Origin: Halicephalobus mephisto
Lineage: Eukaryota > Nematoda > Chromadorea > Rhabditida > Panagrolaimidae
Length of the DNA stretch: 64,000 nt
Assembly (NCBI GenBank): GCA_009193035.1
Contig: SWDT01000004.1
Coordinates: 310,001 to 374,000, forward strand
Direction: 5' to 3'
The notes under the pieces were generated by a model. That model made no database searches, was not told the origin of the DNA, and saw only the letters and a list, made by a program, of their open reading frames with translations. A program made the translations under genes and the position numbers. Positions 1 to 10,726 of this stretch are shown piece after piece; the stretch's first letter is position 1, and each line of letters starts with the position of its first letter.

Positions 1-470
1 TAAAACTATCTTGAAACAAATTTTTAAGAAAAAGAAAACTAAAATTTTGATTTTTTATGACAGTTATTTTTTAATTTTATAAAATTTCGTAATCTATCAT
101 GTGTAAAAAAGATTAAAAATAAGTAATTTTACAAAACTATCTGAAAACAAACTCCTAAAAGTTCTTAAAACCTAAAATATCTTATAATTTTGATTTTTTA
201 CGATAGTTATTTTTTAATTTTATGAAATTTCGTAATCAATGCTATATAAAAAAGTTTAAAAATAAGTAATTTTACAAAATTATCTGAAAACGAATTCGTA
301 AAAGTTCTTGAAACCTAAAATACCTTATAATTTTGATATTTTGTGACGATTTCATAATTAATCTTTTTTAAAAACATTATCAAAAAACAAATCTAAAACT
401 TTTAAATTAAAATTAAAAAATCTAAACTTCTATTTTCGGAAATTAAAAATTATATATCAAAGTGGTAGTA
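1..470. repeat. AT-rich tandem repeat in an intron
   Basis: About three diverged copies of a 130-145 bp unit recognisable by ACAAAACTATCTGAAAACAAA (near 131 and 273, and a partial copy at the left edge). No reading frame is seen. It lies in the presumed intron of the minus-strand gene whose first exons are at 604-945. Confidence 0.5.
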
Positions 471-603
471 AGTATTCAAAAATCATAATTCCAAAATTTC
501 ATCGGAAAATGATTTTTTGGTTGTACATTTTGATAAAAAGAAAAATAGACGGTAGTAAATGAGAAAAACGATATTTTGGAGAAAATCCGATATATGAACT
601 CAC

Positions 604-945
604 GTTTAAAATCCATTGAATTCCGTTTGTGCAGTTCTTCGCGGCGAGTTCGGCCTCAGAAGGAACTCCATGTTTGATGTATCCGTCGACATAGTTCTTC
701 AAAAAATTGCTAACATTCCAATTCAACAATGGAGTATATCTGTAAAACATTTTCCGCGAAAATAACGGAGAAAATTTTGTCACAACTATGCTGTTGTCAT
801 TAAGAAAATCTGGTGATGGTTCTGCCGGTCTCTAAAACGATAAATGGTTGATTAAACATCGCCATAGTTGTCTTCGATAACGCAAATAATCGATAAAAAC
901 CGAAAAAAGACAAATCAGAAAATTCACAAAAATAATAGTGTCCAT
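604..945 (-). CDS. Secreted protein of unknown function, 5' exons only (partial)
   Basis: Two exons can be read: 945-901 and 831-604, both phase 0, giving 91 residues. The first exon encodes a hydrophobic signal-peptide-like start (MDTIIFVNFLICLFS). The intron (832-900, 69 bp) starts GTTTTT and ends GTTTTAG. The second exon is rich in Asn, Lys and Tyr and ends at a GTGAGT donor (598-603), so the gene continues to the left through an AT-rich intron that leaves the window. No domain is recognised. The start was chosen because it gives the only signal peptide joining in phase to the open second exon. It is divergent from the Argonaute gene, with about 500 bp between starts. A secreted product is inferred from the N terminus only. 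Confidence 0.5.
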
Positions 946-1444
946 TTTCAGAAAAATCCGCAAATTTTTACTCATTATCGATCAGACCCTTTTTTCTAAA
1001 AAAATCGAAACAAAGCTTGGTTGAGAGCGCATGACTGGTGTGAGAACGACTTGTCTGTGCATATACTGGACTCTTTGCCAATTTTCGGGACTTTTTAAAT
1101 TGAATATCCTGGGCTTTTTGACAGATTTGCCTTTTTTATTCAAATAAAACAACTTGACTGGTCATTTTGGCAGTTTTTTGATTTTTTTTAAGTTTTGAAT
1201 TAATTTTTCATATATGAATCAAAAATTGATTTTTCTTTTTCTTATCAGAAGAACGGCGTTTCTATTGGATGAAAGTGCTAAGAGTGTCTTTTCTTTAGAG
1301 AAAACGCGATTAACTGGTCGGTCGAAGAGATAGCACAAACGCGGCCATAGGTAAACCGTTTTTTCCTTTTAAATTCCTTGTTCACGTGTTTCCGGGAACT
1401 AGATTTGATATATTTCGCAATTATTAGAAATTTCAGATCGAAAG
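946..1444. promoter_or_regulatory. Divergent intergenic promoter region
   Basis: About 500 bp separate the start codons of the minus-strand secreted-protein gene and the plus-strand Argonaute. Composition is less AT-extreme than the introns. AG dinucleotides after T-rich stretches near 1430-1437 could serve as a trans-splice acceptor for the Argonaute mRNA. No TATA box is obvious. Confidence 0.35.
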
Positions 1445-4400
1445 ATGTCTGATCAAAGACAGGACGGTCACAGAAGAGACGAAAGTGGACCCAAGGACTA
1501 CACCGTGGGTACCCGGACCCCTGGGGGTTCTTCCTGGGATTACGGCAGAGGAGACGAACACAGAGGTCCTAGAGGAGGTGGTGACCAGGGCGGCAGGGGT
1601 GCACGGAGAGGGGACTACGTGGTCCGGGACCTGGAGAACCTCACAATCGTCGACAAAAGTGAATTAATCCGGAATTTTCAAGAAATCCCGTCAAAACTTG
1701 ATTCGAAATTTAAAATTAACTGTTTCGAAGTGGATGTCAGTTACGCCAAGGACGTCTATCAGTACGATCTGAGGTTCGTCGGGATCAAGACCGGACATGA
1801 CGGAAAAGAGAAAAAAATCGAACTTTGGGTCCAGGACAGAAACGACATCGCCAAGAACAACAAATATTTGACTTTTTTCGAACTTTTCAAAATTCTTCAA
1901 AGAGAAAATCAGAGTTTTTTTAGAATTTACGGAGATTCGGATGACAGAAATCCCCTCTACGTCTACGACAGAAGCCGGACTTTGTATTCGACGGAGAGAC
2001 TTCTGGAGGACGAAGAAGAACAACTTTTTGATCTAAATCCCGAGGACTTGGTGGAAGACCGAAGAAGATACATCAAAGGATTCAAAAAAATCGAAGCAAT
2101 TTTGAAGCGGACTGGATTTTTGGGAAATTTGAAAAACGTAAATTCAGAAGACCAAACTGCCGTCAGACCTGTTTTGTCCTATTTGGACATCCTGCTCTTC
2201 CAACAAGCCTACTCCAGAAACCTTTATTACGTCTTCGGTCATAAACTGTACCTCAGGGAAAAAGAAAAAAATAAAAAATGGAATCAAGCAGAAAGATTCG
2301 ATCTGAAGCCCGGCATGACGAAAGGCTGTAACATCTTTGAAATTTTCGATGAAAAAAATGAAAAAAATTTGAATGAAAAAAATGAAAAAAAAGAAAAAAT
2401 TTTTCTTCAAATTGATCCAAAATTTGCCGTTTTTTACAAAGAAGAAAAACTTAAAGATTTCATAAAAAGAGAATTTAAAAATCCAGAACGAGAAAATTAC
2501 CGTAATTTTACAAAGGTCCTCAAGGGGGTCGTGGTCGAAACTACTCATTTGAGAAAAAAACAGCTCATGTTTGTCATTAACGGATTCAGTTCTGACGGAT
2601 CTGACAGGATATACTTCAATTACGATGGAAACGATATCAGTGTTGCTGATTTTTTTGAAAGAATCCACAACGTCAGAATCGACATGAAATCCTGGCCTTG
2701 TGTCATCCAGAAACAAGGATCTAAAAAAAACTTTTATCCCATCGATGTCCTCAAAATCGTCTCTGGACAAAGGGTTCCGAAAGAAAAAATGGATTCACAA
2801 GTGGTATTTTAATTTACAAAATTTATTTTTAAAAAAATTTACAATTTTTTGGAATTTTTGAATTCGCGCGCTGGAGCGAGTGGGAATAAAAAATGGCAAA
2901 TCTGGCAATTTCACCAAAGTTGACTCGCAGTGATTTTACTCGCTCTCTTTATTTTCATAAAAGTCGACTCGCCCTCTCTTTTTACTCCTTTTGCTAAAGT
3001 TCTAAAGTGTTAAAAGTGGCAAATCTGGTAATTTTATCAAAATTGACTCGCAGTGATTTTACTCGCTCTCCTTCTACCCCTTTTGCCAAAGTTCTAAAAA
3101 GACAAAGACGGTAAAACTGGCAAATTCCTGAAATCGCTCTGTCCTCACTCGCGTTTTTTCTTTCTTCCGCTTCAATCCTAAAATTTTCTATAAAATCCTA
3201 AAAATCTACATCCAAACAGCTTTTTGAAGGTTTTCTTTTTTAATTTTTTAATAGTATTATTTATGATTTCTTAAATAATATTATTTTTAATTCTCTAAAT
3301 AATACTTTTCCAGAGTAATTCGGTAATTAGAGCTTGCGAACAGAAGCCATCAGATCTCGATCAAAATCTGAGCGATATTTTATCTGACGCAGGAATCACG
3401 AACAGTAATCCTGACTTCAGAAAAGCCGGAATCAGAATCTCCACGAAACCGACAGTGACTGACGGAACAGAGCTCCACATGCCCGCGGTACAGTATAGGG
3501 ATAAAAAAGTCGACATTACGAGCGGAAACTGGAAAATCGAAAATTTCAAGTTTTATCGAGGAAGCCAGATCTGCAGAATCCTGACGATTTACGATTCTGT
3601 TCCTGAAGAAGAAGTCCGAAATTTCATGAAGAAGCTGATCCGGGTCGGGAAGAACCTAGGAATGGCCTTCAAGGACCTCGATTACCGCGAAATCCGGTCT
3701 TACGATGTGGACGAAATCAGGGGCATCACCACGGATTCTTACGATTTCGTCTTCATGATAAGCAATTCCAAAGATAAACATCAAATTTTAAAATTCAGAG
3801 AAATGGAAAAAAAAATTCCGACTCAACAGATAAAACCACAGACGATGAAAAAATCACACGATATCCTTGTGGGAATTTTGATGAAAATGAATTTGAAAAA
3901 CAGAGGAATCAACAAAGTTCTCACAACTCACAGTGATTTGATCAGCAAGTTGGACACAAATTTCGATCTTGTGTAAGTTTCCAAGTTCAAGAATTTTCAG
4001 AATCTTCGAATTTCCGATTTTTTAAATTTTCTACACGGATTCTGAAATCTTCCAAAATCTAAATTAAACTTTTGGAAGATTCTAAATTTTATGGAATTTT
4101 CAAAATTTAATTTTAAATTTAAAAAAAAATTTAAATTTTAGAAGAATTTTAAATTTTAAAAAAAATTTTCGGAATCTAAGTTAAACTTCTGAAAAATTCT
4201 AAAATTAAAAAATTTTTATAAATTCTTAAATTTTATGAAATTTTCAAAATTTAATTTTAAATTTCGTAAAATCTTCCAGAATCTAGGTTTAACTTCTGAA
4301 AAATTCTAAAATTTAAAGAAATTTTATAAATTCAAAAATTAAAAAAAAATTTTAAATTCAGAAATCAGAAAAAAAATTTTTTTAATTTCAAAAAATAATT

Positions 4401-5365
4401 TAATGCGGAATGATTTCAGGAAATCGATGCTTCAGAAGACACTGCTGATCGGAATCGAGTTTTCCCACCCGTCCCCTGGGGGCGTGTTCGACAGGTCCAG
4501 GGCCGTCGAGGACAGAAGTCCTACTTGTGTCGGGATCGTCTCGAATTCGACGGATTCTGGAGTGGACAACGGAGATTACTTCTACGTCAAAAGAAAAAGT
4601 ACTTTTATAAAATCCGAAATTTTTAAAGAAAAAATTAAAAAATGTATACAAATTTACCGTCAAGAATCCGGATTTTATCCGACTTCGATCGTCGTCTACA
4701 GACCCGGGACCTCGATCGGCCAAGTCCAGGATACGGTAAACACGGAATGCAGGGACTTCTACGACGCCGTGGCCGAGGTGGTCAACGCCGTCGAGGACTT
4801 CTGCGTCCCGAAGCTCGTCTACTCCGCCGTCCAGAAGACCACCCCCAACCGCGTCATCCCCGCCGAATTCGACCAAAAAAATCCTCAAAATTTTCAGAAT
4901 GTAAAACCCGGAACTACAGTAATCAACGCAATCACGAATTCCATGTTCAGAGAATTCGTTTTAGTCGGACACAGATCTCATTTAGGAACCGCGAAACCGA
5001 TTACGGTAACTGTACTGTACCCCTACAAAGGCCCCCAAGGCCTCACAGACGCCGAATTCAGCCTGTTCGTGAACTTGACGAACGACCTCTGCTACACCTG
5101 CGAAGCCGTCAACGGCCCTATCTCGGTGCCGGGACCCCTGGATTCCGCCTCCAAAGTCGCCCAGAGGGGCTTGAACAATTGGAAATTCAAATACCGTAAA
5201 AACGACGATGATTCCGTTTCTTCAGATTCTCGACGACCAGAACAGGCCTTGACCGAAGAAGAACGAAAAATTCAAATGGAAGAAGACGAAGCCAGAATCC
5301 AGGAAAAACTGATTCAATGGAGCGAAGAACTACAACCAGAACAAAAAAGATCTTGGTGGACGTAG
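1445..5365 (+). CDS. Argonaute protein, WAGO-like, catalytic tetrad lost
   Basis: Three exons (1445-2800, 3314-3972, 4420-5365) join in phase to 986 residues. The first ~45 residues are Gly/Arg-rich with RGG/GRG motifs. N and PAZ domains follow; the PAZ end reads VSGQRVPKEKMDSQ near 440-452. MID is in exon 2 and PIWI in exon 3. Argonautes bind small RNAs, and slicing needs a D-E-D-H tetrad. Here the four positions are Glu685 (GIEFSHP), Ile771 (YRPGTSIGQ, where RDGVSEGQ is usual), Ile840 (GTTVIN, usually GTTVDT) and Ser916. I infer a non-slicing, nematode-specific WAGO-class effector that needs partners to silence RNA. After PIWI there is an unusual acidic, Glu-rich tail of about 50 residues (about 935-986); most Argonautes end close to the PIWI fold. 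Intron 1 carries a dispersed GCGAGT-type repeat. Family certain; subclass inferred. Confidence 0.9.
2845..3180 (+). repeat. Dispersed GCGAGT-rich repeat, copy 1 (inside Argonaute intron 1)
   Basis: The sequence has repeated segments such as GGCAAATCTGGCAATTTCAC and TTGACTCGCAGTGATTTTAC. The same sequence occurs in inverse orientation at 15541-15965, including the bounding GAATTCGCGCGC segment. It is internally repetitive (two to three sub-units) and non-coding. A transposable-element remnant is the likeliest reading. Confidence 0.75.
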
Positions 5366-5394
5366 GCTCCACTCGCCGCAACTGTCGATCTCTA

Positions 5395-5850
5395 CACTCC
5401 CATTTATTCGATGCATAGATATCAATAGGTTTTCATATATAAATTGTTAATTTTTATATATGAATTTCGATTTTGATATATGAATTTCGATTTTTATATA
5501 TCAATTATTGACTTTCATATATTAATTGTTAATTTTGATATATGAATTTTGATATTGATATATCAATTATTGATTTTCATATATTAATTGTTAATTTTGA
5601 TATATGAATTTTCATTTTCATATATCAATTATTGACTTTCATATATGAATTTTCATTTTCAAATATGAATTTTCATTTTCATATATCAATTGTTAATTTT
5701 GATATATTAATTATTGACTTTCATATATGAATTTTCATTTTCATATATAAATTATTAATTTTGATATATGAATTTTTATTTTGATATATGAATTTCGATT
5801 TTTATATATCAATTGTTAATTTTTATATATTAATTGTTAATTTTATAGAT
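5395..5850. repeat. ATATATGAATTT-type tandem repeat downstream of Argonaute
   Basis: A run of units of about 25-35 bp alternating TATATATGAATTTCGATTTT, TATATCAATTATTGACTTTC and TATATTAATTGTTAATTTTG. It starts about 40 bp after the Argonaute stop codon. No coding potential is seen. Confidence 0.7.
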
Positions 5851-5861
5851 TTTTACATTAA

Positions 5862-6107
5862 AAAGTTATTTTAAATTATGACGAAACTTTGGCCAAATGT
5901 CGTTTTTGCTATTTTGATAAAGAACAACCGAAAAATTATTGGACATTGTAATTGAGTCCGGAAGAAAAAATTGGATCTGTTTCTAGAGACACGTGGGTCA
6001 GGAAGGCTAATTTCGAAAATGCCAGTCAATTTTATCCAGTGGGTGTTCTACGACGAAAACAAAAATTATTTTCACAATTTTATTTTTATTCAAAAATCCA
6101 CAATTAA
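5862..6107 (+). pseudogene. Open frame with one internal stop, coding-like composition (fossil or unrecognised exon)
   Basis: One frame reads with ordinary coding composition through a CxxC segment (AKCRFCYFDKEQPKNYWTL), hits TAA at 5949, then continues (LSPEEKIGSVSRDTWVRK) to a stop at 6105-6107. A GTAATT donor overlaps the internal stop (5948), so it could be an exon end. There is no recognised family and no upstream partner exon. The region stands out from its AT-only surroundings. A decayed gene or an isolated exon are both possible. Confidence 0.3.
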
Positions 6108-6646
6108 CGTCAGACAGGTCATTTGACCGTCTGAAACATCGATTTTTTAAAAATGATTGATTTCAAAAAATTTTTTATTTTTTTTTTCGATTTTAAAAAT
6201 TTTTAAATTTTAAATTTTTTTAAAAATTTTAATTATTTTTTTATTTTTTAAAAATTTTTTAAAAATTTTAATAATCTTTTATTTTTTAAAAATTTTTTTT
6301 ATTTTTTATTTTTTTTAAATTTTAATTATTTTTTTATTTTTTTTAAATTTTTTTAAAATTTTAATTATTTTTTTATTTTTTTAAAATTTTGATAATTTTT
6401 TATTTTTTTGAAATTTTTTTAAAATTTTTTTTATTTTAAAAATTTTTTTATTTCGAAATATTTGGAAAAATTTTAATTATTTCAATTTAAATTAAAAATA
6501 ATTGGATTCAAAATAATTAAAATTAGAAAAATAAAGTTTAATTTTAAAAAATGACAAATTTTTAAAATTTAAACTAAAAATAAAATTATGCACTTTTTTA
6601 ATTAAATTTGTCTTTTTTAAACCAAAACTGTCTGAAATTTATGAAT
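6108..6646. other. Low-complexity A/T stretch
   Basis: Homopolymeric A and T runs (TTTTTTATTTTTTAAAAATTTT type). I see no gene or structured repeat beyond this. Confidence 0.5.
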
Positions 6647-7768
6647 TTAATTAGTCTCGTTGTCCGTCACGAGGTACGTGATCAGAACTGTCAACTTTCG
6701 AATTTCCAAATTGATTTCGAATTAATTCAACTTTGAAAATCCAAATTTTCGGATTTAAATAGAAAAAATTAAATTTTAAAAATTTTCGAATTTCAAAATC
6801 GAAGAATTTAAATTTGAATAAAAATAGTTAAATTAGAAAATTTTGAATTTGAAAATCGAAAAATTTAAATTTGAATAAAAATATTTAAATTAGAAAATTT
6901 CGAATTTGAATAAAAATATTTAAATTTAAAATTTTTGAATTTAAAAATCGAAAAAATTAAATTCGAATAAAAATATTTAAATTAGAAAATTTTCGAATTC
7001 AAATAAAAATATTTAAATTTAAAATTTTCGAATTTGAAAATCGAAAAAATTAAAATTTGAATAAAAATAGTTAAATTAGAAAATTTTCGAATTTGAATAA
7101 AAATATTTAAGTTTAAAATTTTCGAATTTAAAAATCGAAAAAATTAAATTTGAATAAAAATAGTTAAATTAGAAAATTTTCGAATTCGAATAAAAATATT
7201 TAAATTTAAAATTTTTGAATTTAAAAATCGAAAAAATTAAATTCGAATAAAAATATTTAAATTAGAAAATTTTCGAATTCGAATAAAAATATTTAAATTT
7301 AAAATTTTCGAATTTGAAAATCGAAAAACTTAAATTCGAATAAAAATATTTAAATTAGAAAATTTCGAATTCGAACAAAAATATTTAAATTTAAAATCTT
7401 CGAATTTAAAAATCGAAAAAATTAAATTTGAATAAAAATATTTAAATTAGAAAATTTTCGAATTCGAATAAAAATATTTAAATTTAAAATTTTCGAATTT
7501 GAAAATCGAAAAACTTAAATTCGAATAAAAATAGTTAAATTAGAAAATTTCGAAAATTTGACAACTGATTATTTGATGATTGATTGGCTGTTGAAAATTT
7601 TCGGACAAAATGGTCAGGATGACATTCACCATAAAAGTTGAAATTGATTCCCTTGGGTAATCCCGATGTCGTTACTTTATTCATTAACTCGTGATTTTCA
7701 AATCCGAATCCCGTTGGACTCATTAAAGCCAAACTTGGTCGATTTCTAATTTGCCTGAGGGCGATTTC
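6647..7768 (-). CDS. Uncertain minus-strand gene fragment interrupted by a TIR element
   Basis: From a plausible acceptor (ATAACAG, exon top 7768), a minus-strand frame reads EIALRQIRNRPSLALMSPTG onward with non-repetitive, coding-like composition to about 7568. There the terminal inverted repeat of an 885-bp element begins. Beyond the element (6647-6682) two frames give short C-terminal tails with stops at 6647 or 6651. The element ends supply a GTTGTC donor-like and a GACAG acceptor-like sequence, so it may be spliced out. No family or upstream exon is recognised. It could be a live gene with an element-derived intron, or a disrupted pseudogene. Confidence 0.3.
6683..7567. mobile_element. 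MITE-like element with internal 93-bp minisatellite
   Basis: The left end CAGAACTGTCAACTTTCGAA is the inverted partner of the right end (AATTTTCGAAAATTTGACAACTG in inverse), so the piece is bounded by imperfect terminal inverted repeats. The interior is at least eight copies of a unit containing AAAATCGAAAAAATTAAATT. The CG of that motif lies near 6857, 6949, 7042, 7136, 7229, 7322, 7414 and 7507, so the period is 92-94 bp. A related element lies at 23770-24230. Confidence 0.6.
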
Positions 7769-9039
7769 CTGTTATTTCGATTAATTTCCAAATATCGGGT
7801 TAATTTTAAAATTTCTAAATTAATTTTTAAAAAATTAAAAAATGAATTATATTTAAAAATTAATTAAATTTTAACAATTTTTATATTTTAGTATTTTTAT
7901 ACTTTTTAAAAATTATTATTTTTATTTTTTTATACTTTCTATATTTTTGTAATTTTTTAAAATTTTTATATTTTAGTATTTTTATACTTTTTAAAAATTA
8001 CTATTTTTAATATTTTTTAAATTTTCTATATTTTTTAGATTTTCTATATTTTTATATTTTTTATACTTTTTAAAAATTTATATTTTTTATATTTTTTACA
8101 TTTCCTATATTTTTTATATTTTTTATATTTTTTATATTTTTTATATTTTTTATATTTTTATACTTTTTATACTTTTTAAAAATTAATATTTTTTATATTT
8201 TTATATTTTCTATATTTTTATAGTTTTTATACTTTTTGTATTTTTATACTTTTTTTGTTCTATTTTTTGAGGTTTTTGAGGTCATCTACGGACCTCGTTT
8301 TTGCGCATTTTCACGACTCCGCCAAAGATAAGACTCGAGCAAACAAAGAAAAACGATTTCGAGTAAGAATCAGTCTCGAGTCTCGGTCAGTTCTCGAGAG
8401 TTCTGTCCAGACACGTTCCTTAATTGATATATTTATTTTTATCATACTTTTTGAAAAATTAAAAAAATACAAAATTTCTTCATTAAAAAATTTAAAAAAT
8501 GTGAAATTTCTTCATTAAAAAATTTTAAAAAAGTAAAATTTCTTTATTTAGAAAATTATAAAACTATAAAATTTCTTTATTAAAAAATTTTAAAAATATA
8601 AAATTTTAAAAAAGTAAAATTTCTTTATTTAGAAAATTTAAAAAATATAAAAAATATAAAATTTCTTTATTTAGAAAATTTTCAAAAGTAAAATTTCTTT
8701 ATTAAAAAATTTAAAAAATGTAAAATTTCTTTATTTAGAAAATTTTAAAAGTTAAACGTTTTTAAAAACGAAAAATTTTCCAATTTTGGATTTTTTTAAA
8801 ATAAATAATTTGAGTCAAATTTCTGCAAAGTCCGGGATTATTATTTCTCCAACCACTGCCTCAGGGATTATCAGCTCCATGTTGCTTTCGGTTTCCGTTT
8901 TGTTTGTTATCGTGGACTCAGGACGTGAACCATGTTTTTCTCTAGTCGATCTCAAAAGTTTGGTGCGGATTTATTTCGGATTAAACATCTTACAAAAAAA
9001 CAAAAAATAAATTTTTATTTTAACGAACTCGTTTGACCA
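7769..9039. other. AT-rich intergenic DNA with short tandem repeats
   Basis: 7800-8250 is dominated by TTTTTATATTTT-type repeats. 8255-8425 is a less AT-rich island (GACTCGAG, CTCGAGAG) with no convincing gene on either strand. 8430-8760 is a repeat of AAATTTCTTTATTTAGAAAA units of about 55-65 bp. A possible exon is listed separately at 8815-8968. Confidence 0.5.
8815..8968 (-). CDS. Possible terminal exon, unrecognised
   Basis: The minus-strand frame ends with TGA at 8815-8817 and reads an acidic, coding-like tail (HGSRPESTITNKTETESN, then MELIIPEAVVGEIIIPDFAEI split by no stop). No clear upstream acceptor or partner exon was found, and the plus strand of the same piece is also open. Treat it as a candidate only. 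Confidence 0.2.
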
Positions 9040-10650
9040 GCTTTTTTGGTTTCCTTATGACGAGAAATTCCACTCTTATTTAGGAAAATAATTTTCAGGG
9101 AATTCGTGGTGGGAGTTGGTTTCAATTTTTAAAATTGATTTTAGTTCTAAAGCGAAATTTCATTAAAAAATTAAAAAACAAATTAATCTTGATTTTCAGG
9201 GAATTCGTGGTGGGAGTCGGTTTCAATTTTTAAAATTGATTTCATTATTGTTTTCAGAGAATTCGTGGTGGGAGTCAGTTTCAATTTTTAAACTTGATTT
9301 TAGTCCTAAAGCGAAATTCTACTAAAAAATTGATTTTATTTTAATTTTCAGGGAAATTCGTGGCGAGAGTCGGTTTCAATTTTTAAAATTGATTTTAGTC
9401 CTAGAGCGAAATTTCATTAAAAAAATTAAAAAAACAATTTTATTTTAATTTTCAGGGAAATTCGTGGTGGGAGTCGGTCTCAATTTTTAAAATTGATTTT
9501 AATCCCGGAACGAAATTTCATCAAAAAATTAAAAAAACAATTTTATTATAATTTCCAAAAAATTCGTGGTGGGAGTTGGTTTCAATTTTTAAAATTAACT
9601 TTAATTCCGGAATGAAATTTCATTGCTATTTAAGAAAAAATTTTATCTTGATTTTCAGGTATTGCACGACGAGAATTGATTTCATTTTTTAGTTTTATTT
9701 AATTCGACATTCTATTTTAAAAAAACGAACTTTTTTGATTTCAAAAGTCGTCACGAAAATTAATTTTTTAAATTTTTTGGAAAATTTCACTAAAGATTAA
9801 AAAATTTATCCTGATTTTCAGGCATTTCGTGACGAGAGTTGGTTTTTTAAATTTTTTCTAAAAACGAAATTTTTATTTTTAAATTTGTCTCAACACGAAA
9901 TTCTACTCGCACTTTAAAAAACTTTATTTTTTTAAGAAATTCGTGGTGAGAGTTAATTTTTAAAAAAATTTGTCTCAACACGAAATTCTGCTCGTACCTA
10001 AAAACGAACTTTTTTGATTTCAAAAGTTGTCACGAAAATTGACTTTTAATTTTTTGGAAAATTTCACTAAAGATTAAAAAATTTATCCTGATTTTCAGGC
10101 TTTTCGTGACGAGAGTTGATTTCATTTTTTAAATCCTTTTTGGCGCAAAATTCCTCTTTCACTTGGGAACAAGCCAAATTGCAACGGACATCAGGGACTT
10201 TCGTCACGAGAACTGACTTCATTTTTGTTTTTAATTTCATTTTAATAAATTCTGCTAAAGATTAAAAAAGGATTCGTTCTAATTGCCAAACATTTCGCGG
10301 CGAGAGTCGGTTTTTCAAATTTCTTTTAAAAGCAAAATTCTACTCGCATTTTAAAAAACGAACTTTTTATTTTTTAAAATTCGCGGCGAGAGTTAATTTT
10401 TATTTTTAAATTTGTCTCAGCACGAAATTCTTAAAAAAAACTTTATTTTTTTAAAATTCGCAGAGAGTTGGTTTTAAAATTTTTTCTAAAAACGAATTTT
10501 TTATTTTTTTAAATTCGCAGCGAGAGTTGATTTTTTTAAATTTGTCTGAACACGAAATTCTTAAAAAAAAGGACTTTTTGTTTTTTTTAAATTCGCGGCG
10601 AGAGTTGATTTTTTTTAGGACGAAATTCCTCTTGATTACCAGATATTTCG
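9040..10650 (+). repeat. Diverging tandem array with TTTTCAGG and TTCGTGGYGRGAGT cores
   Basis: About fifteen units, spaced 60-160 bp (many near 100 bp), each with a core like AATTCGTGGTGGGAGTYGGT or TTCGTGACGAGAGTTG. In many units the core follows ATTTTCAGG. Cores are visible near 9101, 9203, 9262, 9357, 9461, 9561, 9828, 9940, 10103, 10295, 10380, 10515 and 10595. Divergence increases to the right. The array lies directly upstream of the neprilysin gene. There is no long reading frame. Confidence 0.75.
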
Positions 10651-10689
10651 TGACGAGACTTTATTCGGGATTTTGGGATATTTGTGATT

Positions 10690-10703
10690 TGTTTAATTTT
10701 GCA
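10690..10703 (+). promoter_or_regulatory. Probable trans-splice acceptor before the M13 peptidase
   Basis: TTTAATTTTGCAG ends at 10703, 23 nt before the ATG at 10727. In nematodes such a site just upstream of the first codon is normally used for spliced-leader addition. A cis-spliced 5' leader is the alternative. Confidence 0.45.
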
Positions 10704-10726
10704 GGCGACCCTCGGGCAGCTCCCCA

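Noticed and set aside
1015..1085. Possible tRNA (TGGTTGAGAGCGCATGACTGG resembles an A box)
   Set aside because: No B box, acceptor stem or cloverleaf could be formed.
2144..2770. 208-codon minus-strand open frame inside the Argonaute exon
   Set aside because: Phe-rich shadow of the Argonaute coding strand; no homology or splice context.
5395..5850. CRISPR-like regular repeats
   Set aside because: Units are contiguous and AT-rich without unique spacers, in a eukaryotic genome; this is a simple tandem repeat, as are the other arrays in the window.
8255..8518. Plus-strand open frame over the CTCGAG-rich island
   Set aside because: Composition is not protein-like beyond the island and no acceptor, partner exon or family is seen.
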